DNA from: an uncultured Gemmatimonadota bacterium
GTDB taxonomy: Bacteria > Gemmatimonadota > Gemmatimonadetes > Gemmatimonadales > Gemmatimonadaceae
Assembly (NCBI GenBank): GCA_946479895.1
Contig: CAMLHT010000043.1
Location: 1-18,797, forward strand
Length of the DNA: 18,797 nt
Reading direction: 5' to 3'
The position numbers were made by a program, and so were the translations under genes. Below are positions 1 to 8,758 of the stretch, in pieces; position 1 is the first letter of the stretch; the number at the start of each line of letters is the position of its first letter. The notes under the pieces were generated by a model. The model saw only the letters and a list, made by a program, of their open reading frames with translations. It was not told where the DNA came from and made no database searches.

Positions 1-965
1 GTGACGACGGCGATGGACATCGTATCCGCGGGGAACGCCGGCCAGGGCTGGTCCTCCAGCTTCGGGACGTGCCCGCCGAGGTCACTCCGGACGACCATCT
101 CCTGATCCTTCGGGACGACGAGGTCCGCGCCGTCGATGCGGCAGGTGACGCCAAGGCGGGAGAAGCCCATCAGCGTGGAGCGCAGGTGCTCGACGCCGGC
201 GTCGGCGATCCGGATCTCGGAGCGGGTCACGGCGGCAAGGCCGATGAACGAGCCCACTTCGATATGATCCGGGCCGATGCGATGGGTGGCCCCGCGGAGG
301 ACCTTTCCGCCCTCGATGGTCAGCTTGTTGGTCCCGATGCCGTCGATGTTCGCGCCGAGGGCGACGAGGAAATGGCAGAGGTCCTGGACGTGCGGCTCGC
401 AGGCGGCATTCCGGAGGACCGTCGTGCCCTTCGCGCCGACGGCGGCCGTGATCGCGTTCTCGGTGCCCGTGACGCTCGGCTCGTCGAGGAAGATGTCGGA
501 GCCGGTGAGGCCCTTCGCCGTCATCTTGATCGTGTCGCCGAACTCGAGGTCGACGCCCATGCGCTCGAGCGCGAGGAAGTGGGTGTCGAGGCGGCGGCGG
601 CCGATGACGTCCCCGCCCGGCGGCGCGAGCTCCACCGAGCCGGTGCGAATGAGCATCGGCGCGGCGAGCAGGATGGAGGCGCGGATGCGGCGGCACAGGT
701 TGGGATCGAGGTGCGCCGACTCGAGGTCCTTCGCGTGGATCCGCAGGGTGTTGCGGTCGGCCCAGACGACATCCACCCCGAGGGATTTCACCAGCTCGAC
801 GAGCGTCTCGACGTCGCGGATGCGGGGGACGTTCTCCAGGGTGACCGGGTGCTCGGTGAGGAGCGCGGCGGCGATGATCGGCAACGCGGCGTTCTTGTTG
901 CCGGATGGCTGAATGGTGCCCGACAGCTTGTGGCCGCCCTGCACGACGAACTGCAATGCGTTCAT
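1..965 (-). CDS. murA: UDP-N-acetylglucosamine 1-carboxyvinyltransferase (MurA), Asp-type, 3' end cut by window
   Basis: MurA transfers enolpyruvate from PEP to UDP-GlcNAc, the first committed cytoplasmic step of peptidoglycan synthesis. The gene starts at ATG 965-963 and reads leftward; 321 codons are visible and it runs off the left edge. Family landmarks are an N-terminal SGNKNAALPIIAA with the conserved Lys, the active-site loop PPGGDVIGRRRLDTHF, and WPAFPADTMS near the visible end, which carries the catalytic-base Asp. The loop residue that is Cys115 in E. coli MurA is here Asp119 (codon GAC, complement of 609-611). In the literature a Cys-to-Asp change at this site keeps activity but prevents covalent attack on fosfomycin, as in mycobacterial and chlamydial MurA. 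The neighbour at 1185 is divergent, so the promoter lies in 966-1184. EPSP synthase (AroA) is the other member of the fold, but the motifs are those of MurA. Confidence 0.95.
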   Translation of the reverse strand, partial: MNALQFVVQGGHKLSGTIQPSGNKNAALPIIAAALLTEHPVTLENVPRIRDVETLVELVKSLGVDVVWADRNTLRIHAKDLESAHLDPNLCRRIRASILLAAPMLIRTGSVELAPPGGDVIGRRRLDTHFLALERMGVDLEFGDTIKMTAKGLTGSDIFLDEPSVTGTENAITAAVGAKGTTVLRNAACEPHVQDLCHFLVALGANIDGIGTNKLTIEGGKVLRGATHRIGPDHIEVGSFIGLAAVTRSEIRIADAGVEHLRSTLMGFSRLGVTCRIDGADLVVPKDQEMVVRSDLGGHVPKLEDQPWPAFPADTMSIAVV

Positions 966-1184
966 GAGTCCTGGGAGTGAGAAGCGGCCGTTGACCGGAG
1001 CCGGTCGACCTCCGACGCGCCGAACATTAACCATATAAGCACAGGCCGCGCCGCGACCCCTCGCGGCTTGACGCCGGTGACAAAGGCCTGAGATTGCGGT
1101 CGAGGCTGGCCCCGGCCTTGCACCCGGTCGAGGCGCGGTACTCCCGGCAGGACAACGATTTCCACCTCTGCCCCACCTCGCTCA
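966..1184. promoter_or_regulatory. Divergent intergenic region between murA and the 1185 gene
   Basis: This non-coding gap must hold the promoters for murA (leftward) and for the gene at 1185 (rightward). A small AT-rich island at about 1022-1040 stands out in GC-rich surroundings. It contains TATAAG (1034-1039) on the plus strand and TATATG (complement of 1032-1037) on the minus strand, both possible -10 hexamers. I find no convincing -35 partner in either direction. A perfect 6+6 palindrome, GACCGG-AG-CCGGTC (993-1006), lies between this island and the murA start. Promoter assignment is tentative. Confidence 0.3.
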
Positions 1185-1862
1185 ATGACACCCATCGTGT
1201 CGGCGGCAGTGATGTCGTACATGCAGGCCGCGGCACGGGCCGTCGACACGATCTACGTGCAGTCGGCGCCTTCGCCGCAGGGCTGGTTCGCGAAGGCCAC
1301 GAGCATCGCCGGCGGCATCATGACGCTGACGCTGCTGGCGATGGCCATTGCGCTGGTGCCGGCCGCCTGGAACTTCCGCAAGACCTACAAGAAGACCAAC
1401 AAGCTCCTCGAGCGCGTGCAGGCGGACGTCTATCCCCTGCTGAAGCACGCGCACTCGATCGCCGACAACCTGGATTACATCTCCACGGCCGTTCGGGCCG
1501 ACGTCGGGATGATCCAGGGGACGCTGCGGTCGGCCAACCAGCGGCTGAAGCAGGCGGTGGGGGTCACGGAGGAGCGGATCAACGAGTTCAATGCCCTCCT
1601 CGACGTGGTCCAGGGTGAGGCGGAAGGCCTGTTCGTCTCGACGGCCGCGACCGTACGGGGAGTCCGGACAGGGGCTTCGCACCTCGTCGGGGACACTGGG
1701 CCGGAGCTTGCATCAGTTGAGGCCGATGGCGACGATCTCGAGATCGTCGTGGACGATGAGGAGATACTCGAATATGGCTACGATGACCCGCCCGAGTCCG
1801 ACGACAACCCGGACGCGACGCGCGCCCCGCGCATCATCCGCCGCGATCGAACGCGCCGGTGA
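1185..1862 (+). CDS. Membrane-anchored coiled-coil protein, DUF948-like, unknown function
   Basis: A 225-residue protein with one clear transmembrane helix at about residues 41-60 (IAGGIMTLTLLAMAIALVPA). A long charged, probably helical coiled-coil stretch follows (about 64-155), then a strongly acidic segment (about 180-208, with VVDDEEILE) and a basic end (RIIRRDRTRR). The architecture resembles the DUF948/YtxG-type envelope proteins often encoded beside YtxH-like proteins, and the next gene is YtxH-like. The family call rests on architecture and context rather than on a diagnostic motif. No good Shine-Dalgarno precedes ATG 1185; in-frame alternatives are GTG codons at residues 5 and 9 and ATG codons at residues 10 and 13. 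The role is probably structural or stress-related at the membrane (inference). Confidence 0.7.
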   Translation: MTPIVSAAVMSYMQAAARAVDTIYVQSAPSPQGWFAKATSIAGGIMTLTLLAMAIALVPAAWNFRKTYKKTNKLLERVQADVYPLLKHAHSIADNLDYISTAVRADVGMIQGTLRSANQRLKQAVGVTEERINEFNALLDVVQGEAEGLFVSTAATVRGVRTGASHLVGDTGPELASVEADGDDLEIVVDDEEILEYGYDDPPESDDNPDATRAPRIIRRDRTRR

Positions 1863-2223
1863 ACGTGATCAGCAGTACGACCTGCTCACCGCGGCCCTCA
1901 TGGGCGCCGCGCTGGGCGCCGGCATCACCTTCATGCTGCGGCGGGGTCCCTCGGGACGGCGTCCGATCATGCCGGCGCTGGAAGGCGCCGGTCGCGGCCT
2001 GAAATGGGCCGGCAAGGGCGCATGGAAGGCCGGCCGCCGCGGCGCGAAGTGGGCGGAAGAGACGGGCGAGGACCTGTGGGAGAAGGTGCCGCGCGACGAG
2101 ATCCGCCGCAGCGTGCGCCACGGCTACGAGTCGGCGAGGGACTCGATCGACGACGTGGTGGAGTCGGAGCTCCGCTCGCTCCGCAAGGCGATCCGCCGCC
2201 GGCGGAAACAGCTCGGCCTCTGA
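1774..2223 (+). CDS. YtxH-like small membrane protein
   Basis: A 149-residue protein from ATG 1774. It has one hydrophobic, glycine-rich helix at about residues 36-55 (YDLLTAALMGAALGAGITFM), followed by a basic amphipathic tail rich in Gly, Trp, Lys and Arg and ending RRRRKQLGL. A short N-terminal membrane helix plus a long charged tail is the YtxH/general-stress-protein plan. The start is uncertain. ATG 1774 has GAGGAG (1758-1763) about 10 bases upstream but overlaps the previous gene by 89 bases, and its first 30 residues look like low-complexity read-through. The next in-frame ATG, at 1900, would remove part of the membrane helix and has no ribosome-binding site. A non-ATG start near 1846-1882 is possible. 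Its stop overlaps the next start by one base (TGATG), implying translational coupling. Confidence 0.6.
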   Translation: MATMTRPSPTTTRTRRAPRASSAAIERAGERDQQYDLLTAALMGAALGAGITFMLRRGPSGRRPIMPALEGAGRGLKWAGKGAWKAGRRGAKWAEETGEDLWEKVPRDEIRRSVRHGYESARDSIDDVVESELRSLRKAIRRRRKQLGL

Positions 2224-3112
2224 TGCGGATGGTGGGAGCGGTGATGGCGGCAATCGTCGCCATCGCCATCCTGCCCAGTGACGCCTGGGCGTGGACGCCA
2301 GGCACGCACGTCTTCCTGGGCGAAGCCGTGATGCGGTCGCTGTCGCTGCTGCCCGCCGGCATCGCCGACCTGCTCACCGCGTTCCCGTACGACTTCCTGT
2401 ACGGGTCCATCGCGGCCGACACCAGCATCGCCAAGAAGTACGCGGCCGCCGGCAGGCATTGTCATTCCTGGGCGGTCGGCCTCGACGTCCTCGACGCCGC
2501 GAAGGACGAGCCGTCGCGGGCGTTCGCGCTCGGCTACCTCTCGCACCTCGCCGCCGATTCGGTCGCGCACAACTACTTCGTGCCGATGCAGCTCGCGGTC
2601 ACGTCGAGCACCTCGTCCCTCGGCCACAGCTACTGGGAGAGCCGCTTCGACACGCACCTGGGTCCCGATCCGAGCCGCAAGGCGCGGGAGCTCATCCTGA
2701 TCGATCACTCGACCTCCGACGCGTTGCTCGACCGGGTGCTCAGCCCGACGATCTTCAGCACGCCGACCAACCGGCGGATCTTCCGTGGGATGGTGGTCGT
2801 GGCGGACTCGGAGTCCTGGCAGCGGATCTTCCAGCTGATGACCGAGAACAGCCGCTGGGATCTCGAGGACGAGGCGGTCGGGCGCTACATCGACCGCTCC
2901 TTCGACTTCATCGTCGATTTCCTGAACCGCGTCGACCGGTCGGAGCCCTACCTCCTCGATCCGTCGGGTGACGAGCCCCTTCGACTCGCCAAGCGCGTGC
3001 GCCGCAGCGTGATCCGCGCCGGCGAGAAGGCGGACCTGCGCGCGCGCGCCGAGGAGAGGTTCGGCATGCCGACGTCCGCGTTGCGCTTCGCCCGCGAGCT
3101 GGGCCGCCCGCT

Positions 3113-4566
<1,454 letters not shown>

Positions 4567-4570
<4 letters not shown>

Positions 4571-5937
4571 GCGTGCGCCTCCTGCCCGAGCGCGCGCTCG
4601 AGGGCGAACGCCACCTCGAACATCTTCGGCTCGTCGAAATGGGCCGCGATGAGCTGGCCGCCCACGGGCAGCCCGCCGGCGCGCCCGATCGGCAAGGACA
4701 TCGCCGGCACACCCGCGAGGTTGGCGGTCGCCGTGAAGATGTCGCTCAGGTACATCTCGTACGGGTCCGAGATGGCGCCCAGCCTGAACGCCGGGGTCGG
4801 CGTCGTCGGCGTGAACAGGACGTCCACCTTGTCGGCGAACACCGACGCGAAGTCCGCCGTGATCAGCCCGCGCACCTGCTGGGCCTTTCTATAGTAGGCG
4901 TCGTAGTAGCCGGCGGAGAGGACGTACGTGCCCAGAAGGATGCGGCGCGTGACTTCCGCACCGAAGCCCTCCGACCGTGTCGCCTCGTACATCCCCCGCA
5001 GCCCCTTCGCCTCCACGCGCCTGCCGTACCGCACGCCGTCGAAGCGCGCCAGGTTCGAGGACGCCTCGGCGGGCGCGATGATGTAGTAGACCGGGATCGC
5101 AAGCTCGGTGTGCGGCAACGACACCTCGCGCACCTCGGCGCCGAGCGCCCGCAGTCGGGCGATCGCGCGATCGCAGAGATGGCGAACGGCGGGATCGAGG
5201 TTGTCCGGGAAGTATTCCTTCGGGAGCCCGACGACTATGCCCTTCAGCGAATCGTCGGACCGCGCGGCAAACGCGGGCACCGGCAGCGTCGAGCACGTCG
5301 AGTCGTTTCCGTCCTCGCCGGCGATCACCTCGAGCCCGAGCGCCGCGTCGGCGACATTGGCGCCGAACACGCCGACCTGATCGAGGGACGACGCAAATGC
5401 GACGAGACCGAAGCGGCTCACGCGGCCGTAGGTCGGCTTCACGCCGACGACGCCACAGAACGCGGCGGGCTGACGAACGGATCCGCCGGTCTCCGACCCC
5501 AGCGCGATGCGCGCGATTCCGGCGGCAACGGCAGCCGCGGAGCCGCCGGACGACCCGCCGGGCACGCGTGTCGGATCGACGGGATTCAGCGTCGGGCCAT
5601 AGGCGCTGTTCTCGGTAGACGAACCCATCGCGAATTCGTCCATGTTCGACTTGCCGATGACCACCGCGCCGGCTTCGCGCAGTCGTCGAACCGCGGTCGC
5701 CTCGTATGGTGAGCGGTATTCGCCGAGGATCTTCGACCCGCACGTCGTGGGCAGGCCGAGCGTCGCGATGTTGTCCTTCACCACGACCGGCACACCGCCC
5801 AGTCGCCCCGCCGGAACGTCGCGGGCGGCGCGTAGCGCCGCCTTGTCGTCCCGCCAGACCAGGATGTTCAGGCCGTCCGCGCCGGCCCGCACCTCATCGG
5901 CACGATCGAGGGCCGAGGCGACGAGCTCAGGCTTCAT
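4567..5937 (-). CDS. gatA: Aspartyl/glutamyl-tRNA(Asn/Gln) amidotransferase subunit A
   Basis: GatA is the amidase-signature subunit that releases ammonia from glutamine and channels it to GatB. From ATG 5937 the protein has 456 residues. The Ser-cisSer-Lys triad is visible as Lys54 (VVVKDN), Ser129 (PGGSSGGSAAA) and Ser153 (GSETGGSVRQPA); the 24-residue spacing of the two serines matches S. aureus GatA. The reading frame stays open upstream to 6069, but that extension lies inside gatC and looks nothing like GatA; MKPELVASALDRAD is the natural N-terminus. The gene overlaps the gatC end by 11 bases and the gatB start by 4, as expected for co-translated subunits. Confidence 0.97.
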
Positions 5938-6235
5938 CAGCGGTTTCGTGCGTATCCAGCCGGGGAACGAGGAAGAAACCGTCCCGCACTGCGGGGCCGA
6001 TCTCCTCGAGGGGGCGGTCCATCGGAACCGAGGGACCCTCGTCGACGCGCAACGGCATGCCCGCGGCACCGACCCCGATCACCGGCTCGAGTTTCTCCGT
6101 ATCCACCTTCGCCAGCACGTCCATGTGGCCGAGGATCGTGTTGAGCTGCACGGTGAACGCGGCCGCTCGCTCGTCGGTCATGCCGAGGCGCGCGAGCGCC
6201 GCGACGTGCTTCACATCCTCCGGGGTGACCGCCAC
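5927..6235 (-). CDS. gatC: Aspartyl/glutamyl-tRNA(Asn/Gln) amidotransferase subunit C
   Basis: GatC is the small belt-like subunit that wraps and stabilises the GatA-GatB interface. The 102-residue protein has the family pattern VTPEDVKHVAALARLGMTDE at the N-terminus, the QLNTILGHMDVLAKVDTE helix region, and the linker P-L-R-V-D-E-G near residue 65. The start is GTG (complement of 6233-6235), immediately after the pcrA stop with no spacer (TAG then GTG). Its end overlaps gatA by 11 bases. The presence of GatCAB implies that Asn-tRNA and/or Gln-tRNA is made by transamidation in this organism. Confidence 0.95.
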   Translation of the reverse strand: MAVTPEDVKHVAALARLGMTDERAAAFTVQLNTILGHMDVLAKVDTEKLEPVIGVGAAGMPLRVDEGPSVPMDRPLEEIGPAVRDGFFLVPRLDTHETADEA

Positions 6236-8545
6236 CTATTCGTCTCCACGCTCGAGGTTCGCCTGCGCGATGACCAGGGTCTTCCGGCCGACCGACTCGT
6301 CGTCGAAATCCACCTTGACCTTGGCATCGCGCCCACTGCCCGCCAGCTCGGCGATCGTCCCGCTGCCGAACTTCCGGTGCTTCACGCGTCCACCGACGAA
6401 GTAGGCCGGGGCGTCCTGCGACGCGTCTTCATCAGAGAACGTGCCGACGTCGAGCGCCCGCCCAGGCCGCCGCTCGGACGGCTTGGGAGAGATGGACGAC
6501 TCGTACGAGGCGGGCGCGGGGCTGTAGTACCGCGACGGACCGCGGGAGCCGCCGCCCCACGCGCCGCGCATGACGCCGCGGCCGGAGCTCCGCACCTTCA
6601 CGGAGCTCTGCTGATCGAGCATCGCCGGCGGGATGTCGTCGAGGAAGCTGGACTGGCGCGCCGGGAGCAGCTCGCCGTTGCGGCGGCGCTCTTCCGCGTG
6701 CGTGAGGTAGAGCTTCCGCTCGGCGCGCGTGATGCCGACGTAGAACAGGCGGCGCTCCTCCTCGAGGAGCTTCGGCTCGTCGTAGGCGCGCGACAGCGGG
6801 AAGAGGCCGTCCTCGAGGCCGGTGACGAACACCACCGGAAACTCCAGGCCCTTCGCGTTGTGCAGCGTCATGAGCAGCACGGCGTCGGCCGTTGGATCGA
6901 GGCTGTCGATGTCGGCCACGAGCGACGCCCGCTGGAGGAAGTGATCGAGCGGAGTCAGGCCGACTTCACCCAGCTCGTCGGCGACCGTTTCCGCGGCGCT
7001 GGTGATGAGCTCCTGCACGTTCTCCAGCCGCTCGATGCCTTCCGGCCCCTCGGCCGCCAGGTAGCGCGCGTAGTCGATGGACGAGACCACTTCACTCAAC
7101 AGCTCGTCGACGCCAGACTCGAGAGCGAGCGCGCGGAAGCGCTCGATGAGCGACACGAAGCCGGTGAGCGCGGTGCGCGCGGCGGGCCTGAGCCCCTCGA
7201 TGAAATCGGGTACCGCCGCGGCCGCATACATGGACTGCCCCGCCCTGCGCGCGTGCTCGGCGATGAGCTCAATGGTCGTCTCCCCCAGGCCGCGGCGTGG
7301 AACGGCGATGGCCCGGCGGAACGACTCGTCGTCGGCGGGATTCCCGATGAGCTTGAGGTACGCCATCAGGTCGCGGATCTCGCGGCGGTCGTAGAAGCGC
7401 ACGGACCCGATGAGGCGATACGGCGTGCCCTGCCGGCGGAGCGCCTCTTCCATCGCGCGGCTCTGCGAATTCGTGCGATAGAGGACGGCGAGGTCGCGAA
7501 GCTGAAGCCCGAGCCGGCGGCGCACCGAGGCCATCTCGGCGACGACCCAGTCCGCCTCGTCCCGCTCGTCGAGGGTGCGGACCGCGGTGACGCGGTCGCC
7601 ACCGGAGCGCGTGGGCCGCAGCGTCTTTCCCATCCGCTCGGTGTTGGCGCTGATCACGACGTTGGCCAGCTCCAGGATCGGCGGATCGGAGCGGTAGTTC
7701 TCCTCGAGGCGCACGACGGCGGCGTCCGGGAAATCCTTGTTGAAGTCCAGGATGTTGCGGATGTCGGCGCCCCGCCAGCCGTAGATGGACTGATCGTCGT
7801 CACCCACCACGCAGACGTTCTGGTGGCCGGCGCCGAGGAGGCGGATGAGCTGGTACTGGGCGCGGTTCGTGTCCTGGTACTCGTCCACCATGATGTAGTG
7901 GAACTTCGCCTGGTACCGCGCGAGCTCCTGCGGATTCTGCTGGAGGAGCCGGACCGGCAGCACGAGGAGGTCGTCGAAGTCGGTGGCGTTCGCGAGCCGC
8001 AGCGCCTCCTCGTAGCCATGGTAGACCTGCGACACGGCCTTCGCGAACGGGTCGAACGCCAGCTTGTCGAAATCCGCCGGCGCGACGAGCTGGTTCTTCG
8101 CGTCGGAGATCGTCGAATGGATGGCGCGGGGGGTGAACTCCTTCGGGGAGATCTTCAGCCGCTCCATCACGCGCTTGATGACGCTCTGCGCGTCGTCCTG
8201 GTCGTAGATGGTGAACTGCTTCGTGCGGCCGGCGATCTCGGGCGCGAAGCGCAGCATGCGCGCGCCGATCGCGTGGAAGGTGCCGATCCAGAGTCCCTTC
8301 GGGTCACCGCCGAGCATGCGGCCGACGCGATCGCGCATCTCGCCGGCGGCCTTGTTGGTGAAGGTGACGGCGAGGATGTTCCGCGGCTCCACGCCGTGCA
8401 CCTCGACGAGGCGCGCGAGGCGCGTCGTCAGCACCCTCGTCTTTCCGGATCCCGCTCCGGCAAGGACCAGCAGCGGTCCTTCGGTCTTCAGGACGGCTTC
8501 CTTCTGTGCGGGATTGAGAGTGTTCAGCAATGCATCGGCAGGCAT
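6236..8545 (-). CDS. pcrA: ATP-dependent DNA helicase, UvrD/PcrA family (SF1A)
   Basis: A 3'-5' single-stranded-DNA translocase and helicase used in nucleotide-excision repair, replication restart and displacement of RecA or RNA polymerase. The 769 residues contain all SF1 motifs: LNPAQKEAV (Q motif, 10-18), Walker A AGAGSGKT (29-36), AVTFTNKAAGEM (Ia, 59-70), DEYQDTN (II, 221-227), GDDDQSIYGWRGA (III, 248-260), EENYRS (IV), LMTLHNAKGLEFPVVF (V), EERRLFYVGITRAERKLYLT (VI). The C-terminus carries the Tudor-like VGGRVKHRKFGSGTIAEL module that in PcrA/UvrD contacts RNA polymerase. A low-complexity Ser/Gly/Arg linker precedes it. pcrA and uvrD cannot be told apart with certainty here. It leads the operon into gatC. 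TAAGTT (complement of 8552-8557), six bases before the ATG, could be a -10 of a leaderless promoter, but no -35 is seen. Confidence 0.95.
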   Translation of the reverse strand: MPADALLNTLNPAQKEAVLKTEGPLLVLAGAGSGKTRVLTTRLARLVEVHGVEPRNILAVTFTNKAAGEMRDRVGRMLGGDPKGLWIGTFHAIGARMLRFAPEIAGRTKQFTIYDQDDAQSVIKRVMERLKISPKEFTPRAIHSTISDAKNQLVAPADFDKLAFDPFAKAVSQVYHGYEEALRLANATDFDDLLVLPVRLLQQNPQELARYQAKFHYIMVDEYQDTNRAQYQLIRLLGAGHQNVCVVGDDDQSIYGWRGADIRNILDFNKDFPDAAVVRLEENYRSDPPILELANVVISANTERMGKTLRPTRSGGDRVTAVRTLDERDEADWVVAEMASVRRRLGLQLRDLAVLYRTNSQSRAMEEALRRQGTPYRLIGSVRFYDRREIRDLMAYLKLIGNPADDESFRRAIAVPRRGLGETTIELIAEHARRAGQSMYAAAAVPDFIEGLRPAARTALTGFVSLIERFRALALESGVDELLSEVVSSIDYARYLAAEGPEGIERLENVQELITSAAETVADELGEVGLTPLDHFLQRASLVADIDSLDPTADAVLLMTLHNAKGLEFPVVFVTGLEDGLFPLSRAYDEPKLLEEERRLFYVGITRAERKLYLTHAEERRRNGELLPARQSSFLDDIPPAMLDQQSSVKVRSSGRGVMRGAWGGGSRGPSRYYSPAPASYESSISPKPSERRPGRALDVGTFSDEDASQDAPAYFVGGRVKHRKFGSGTIAELAGSGRDAKVKVDFDDESVGRKTLVIAQANLERGDE

Positions 8546-8579
8546 GAACGCAACTTAAACGCGCGGGCCATGGCTCCCA

Positions 8580-8743
8580 TCACCCGTTCATTGCCACAGG
8601 TGGGGACGCATGCCCGGAATGGGGTTGCATGCTCGGAATTCCTTTGGGACTTGGCACTCGCGAGCGACTACCCTCAGGCCCTATCAGGAGCATGATGACC
8701 GATTCCGAGCATGCGTCCCCACCTGTGGCAATGAACCCGTGAG
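8580..8743. repeat. Non-coding element with long terminal inverted repeats (REP/MITE-like)
   Basis: The left arm (8580-8620) and right arm (8703-8743) are reverse complements over about 41 bases with three mismatches by eye. The inner 35 bases (8586-8620 against 8703-8737) differ at one position only. The core motif GCATGCTCGGAAT occurs three times: 8608-8620 (with one change), 8627-8639, and inverted at 8703-8715. The 82-base interior has no convincing gene. I see no clear target-site duplication. The element sits between the pcrA start and the serS stop. It resembles a non-autonomous element or REP doublet of the kind mobilised by Y1 tyrosine transposases, but no transposase is in the window. 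Transcribed, it would fold into a long hairpin. Confidence 0.75.
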
Positions 8744-8755
8744 CCCGTGGGCTCG
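8742..8755. terminator. Possible short hairpin downstream of serS
   Basis: GAGCC-CGTG-GGCTC forms a 5-base-pair stem with a 4-base loop a few bases beyond the serS stop (reading leftward). There is no T-tract, so it is weak as an intrinsic terminator. The larger inverted repeat just beyond it could serve the same purpose. Confidence 0.25.
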
Positions 8756-8758
8756 AGC

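Noticed and set aside
69..980. Plus-strand frame over murA
   Set aside because: Antisense to a clear MurA with all active-site motifs in the minus frame.
1774..1862. Possible frameshift splitting one larger protein into the DUF948-like and YtxH-like genes
   Set aside because: Both parts have their own membrane helix and tail and match two separate known protein plans often found side by side, so two overlapping genes is simpler.
5938..6069. 44-codon upstream extension of gatA
   Set aside because: It lies inside gatC, is Arg/Pro-rich and does not match GatA; the ATG at 5937 gives the family N-terminus.
5642..8695. Very long plus-strand open frame (about 1017 codons) opposite gatA, gatC and pcrA
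   Set aside because: It is antisense to well-identified genes with complete motif sets. Long antisense frames are expected in GC-rich DNA, and its translation is Arg/Val/Asp-rich with no recognisable domain.
8546..8758. tRNA or structured riboswitch in the pcrA-serS gap
   Set aside because: No cloverleaf, T-loop or known aptamer pattern is visible; the structure is fully explained by the inverted repeat.
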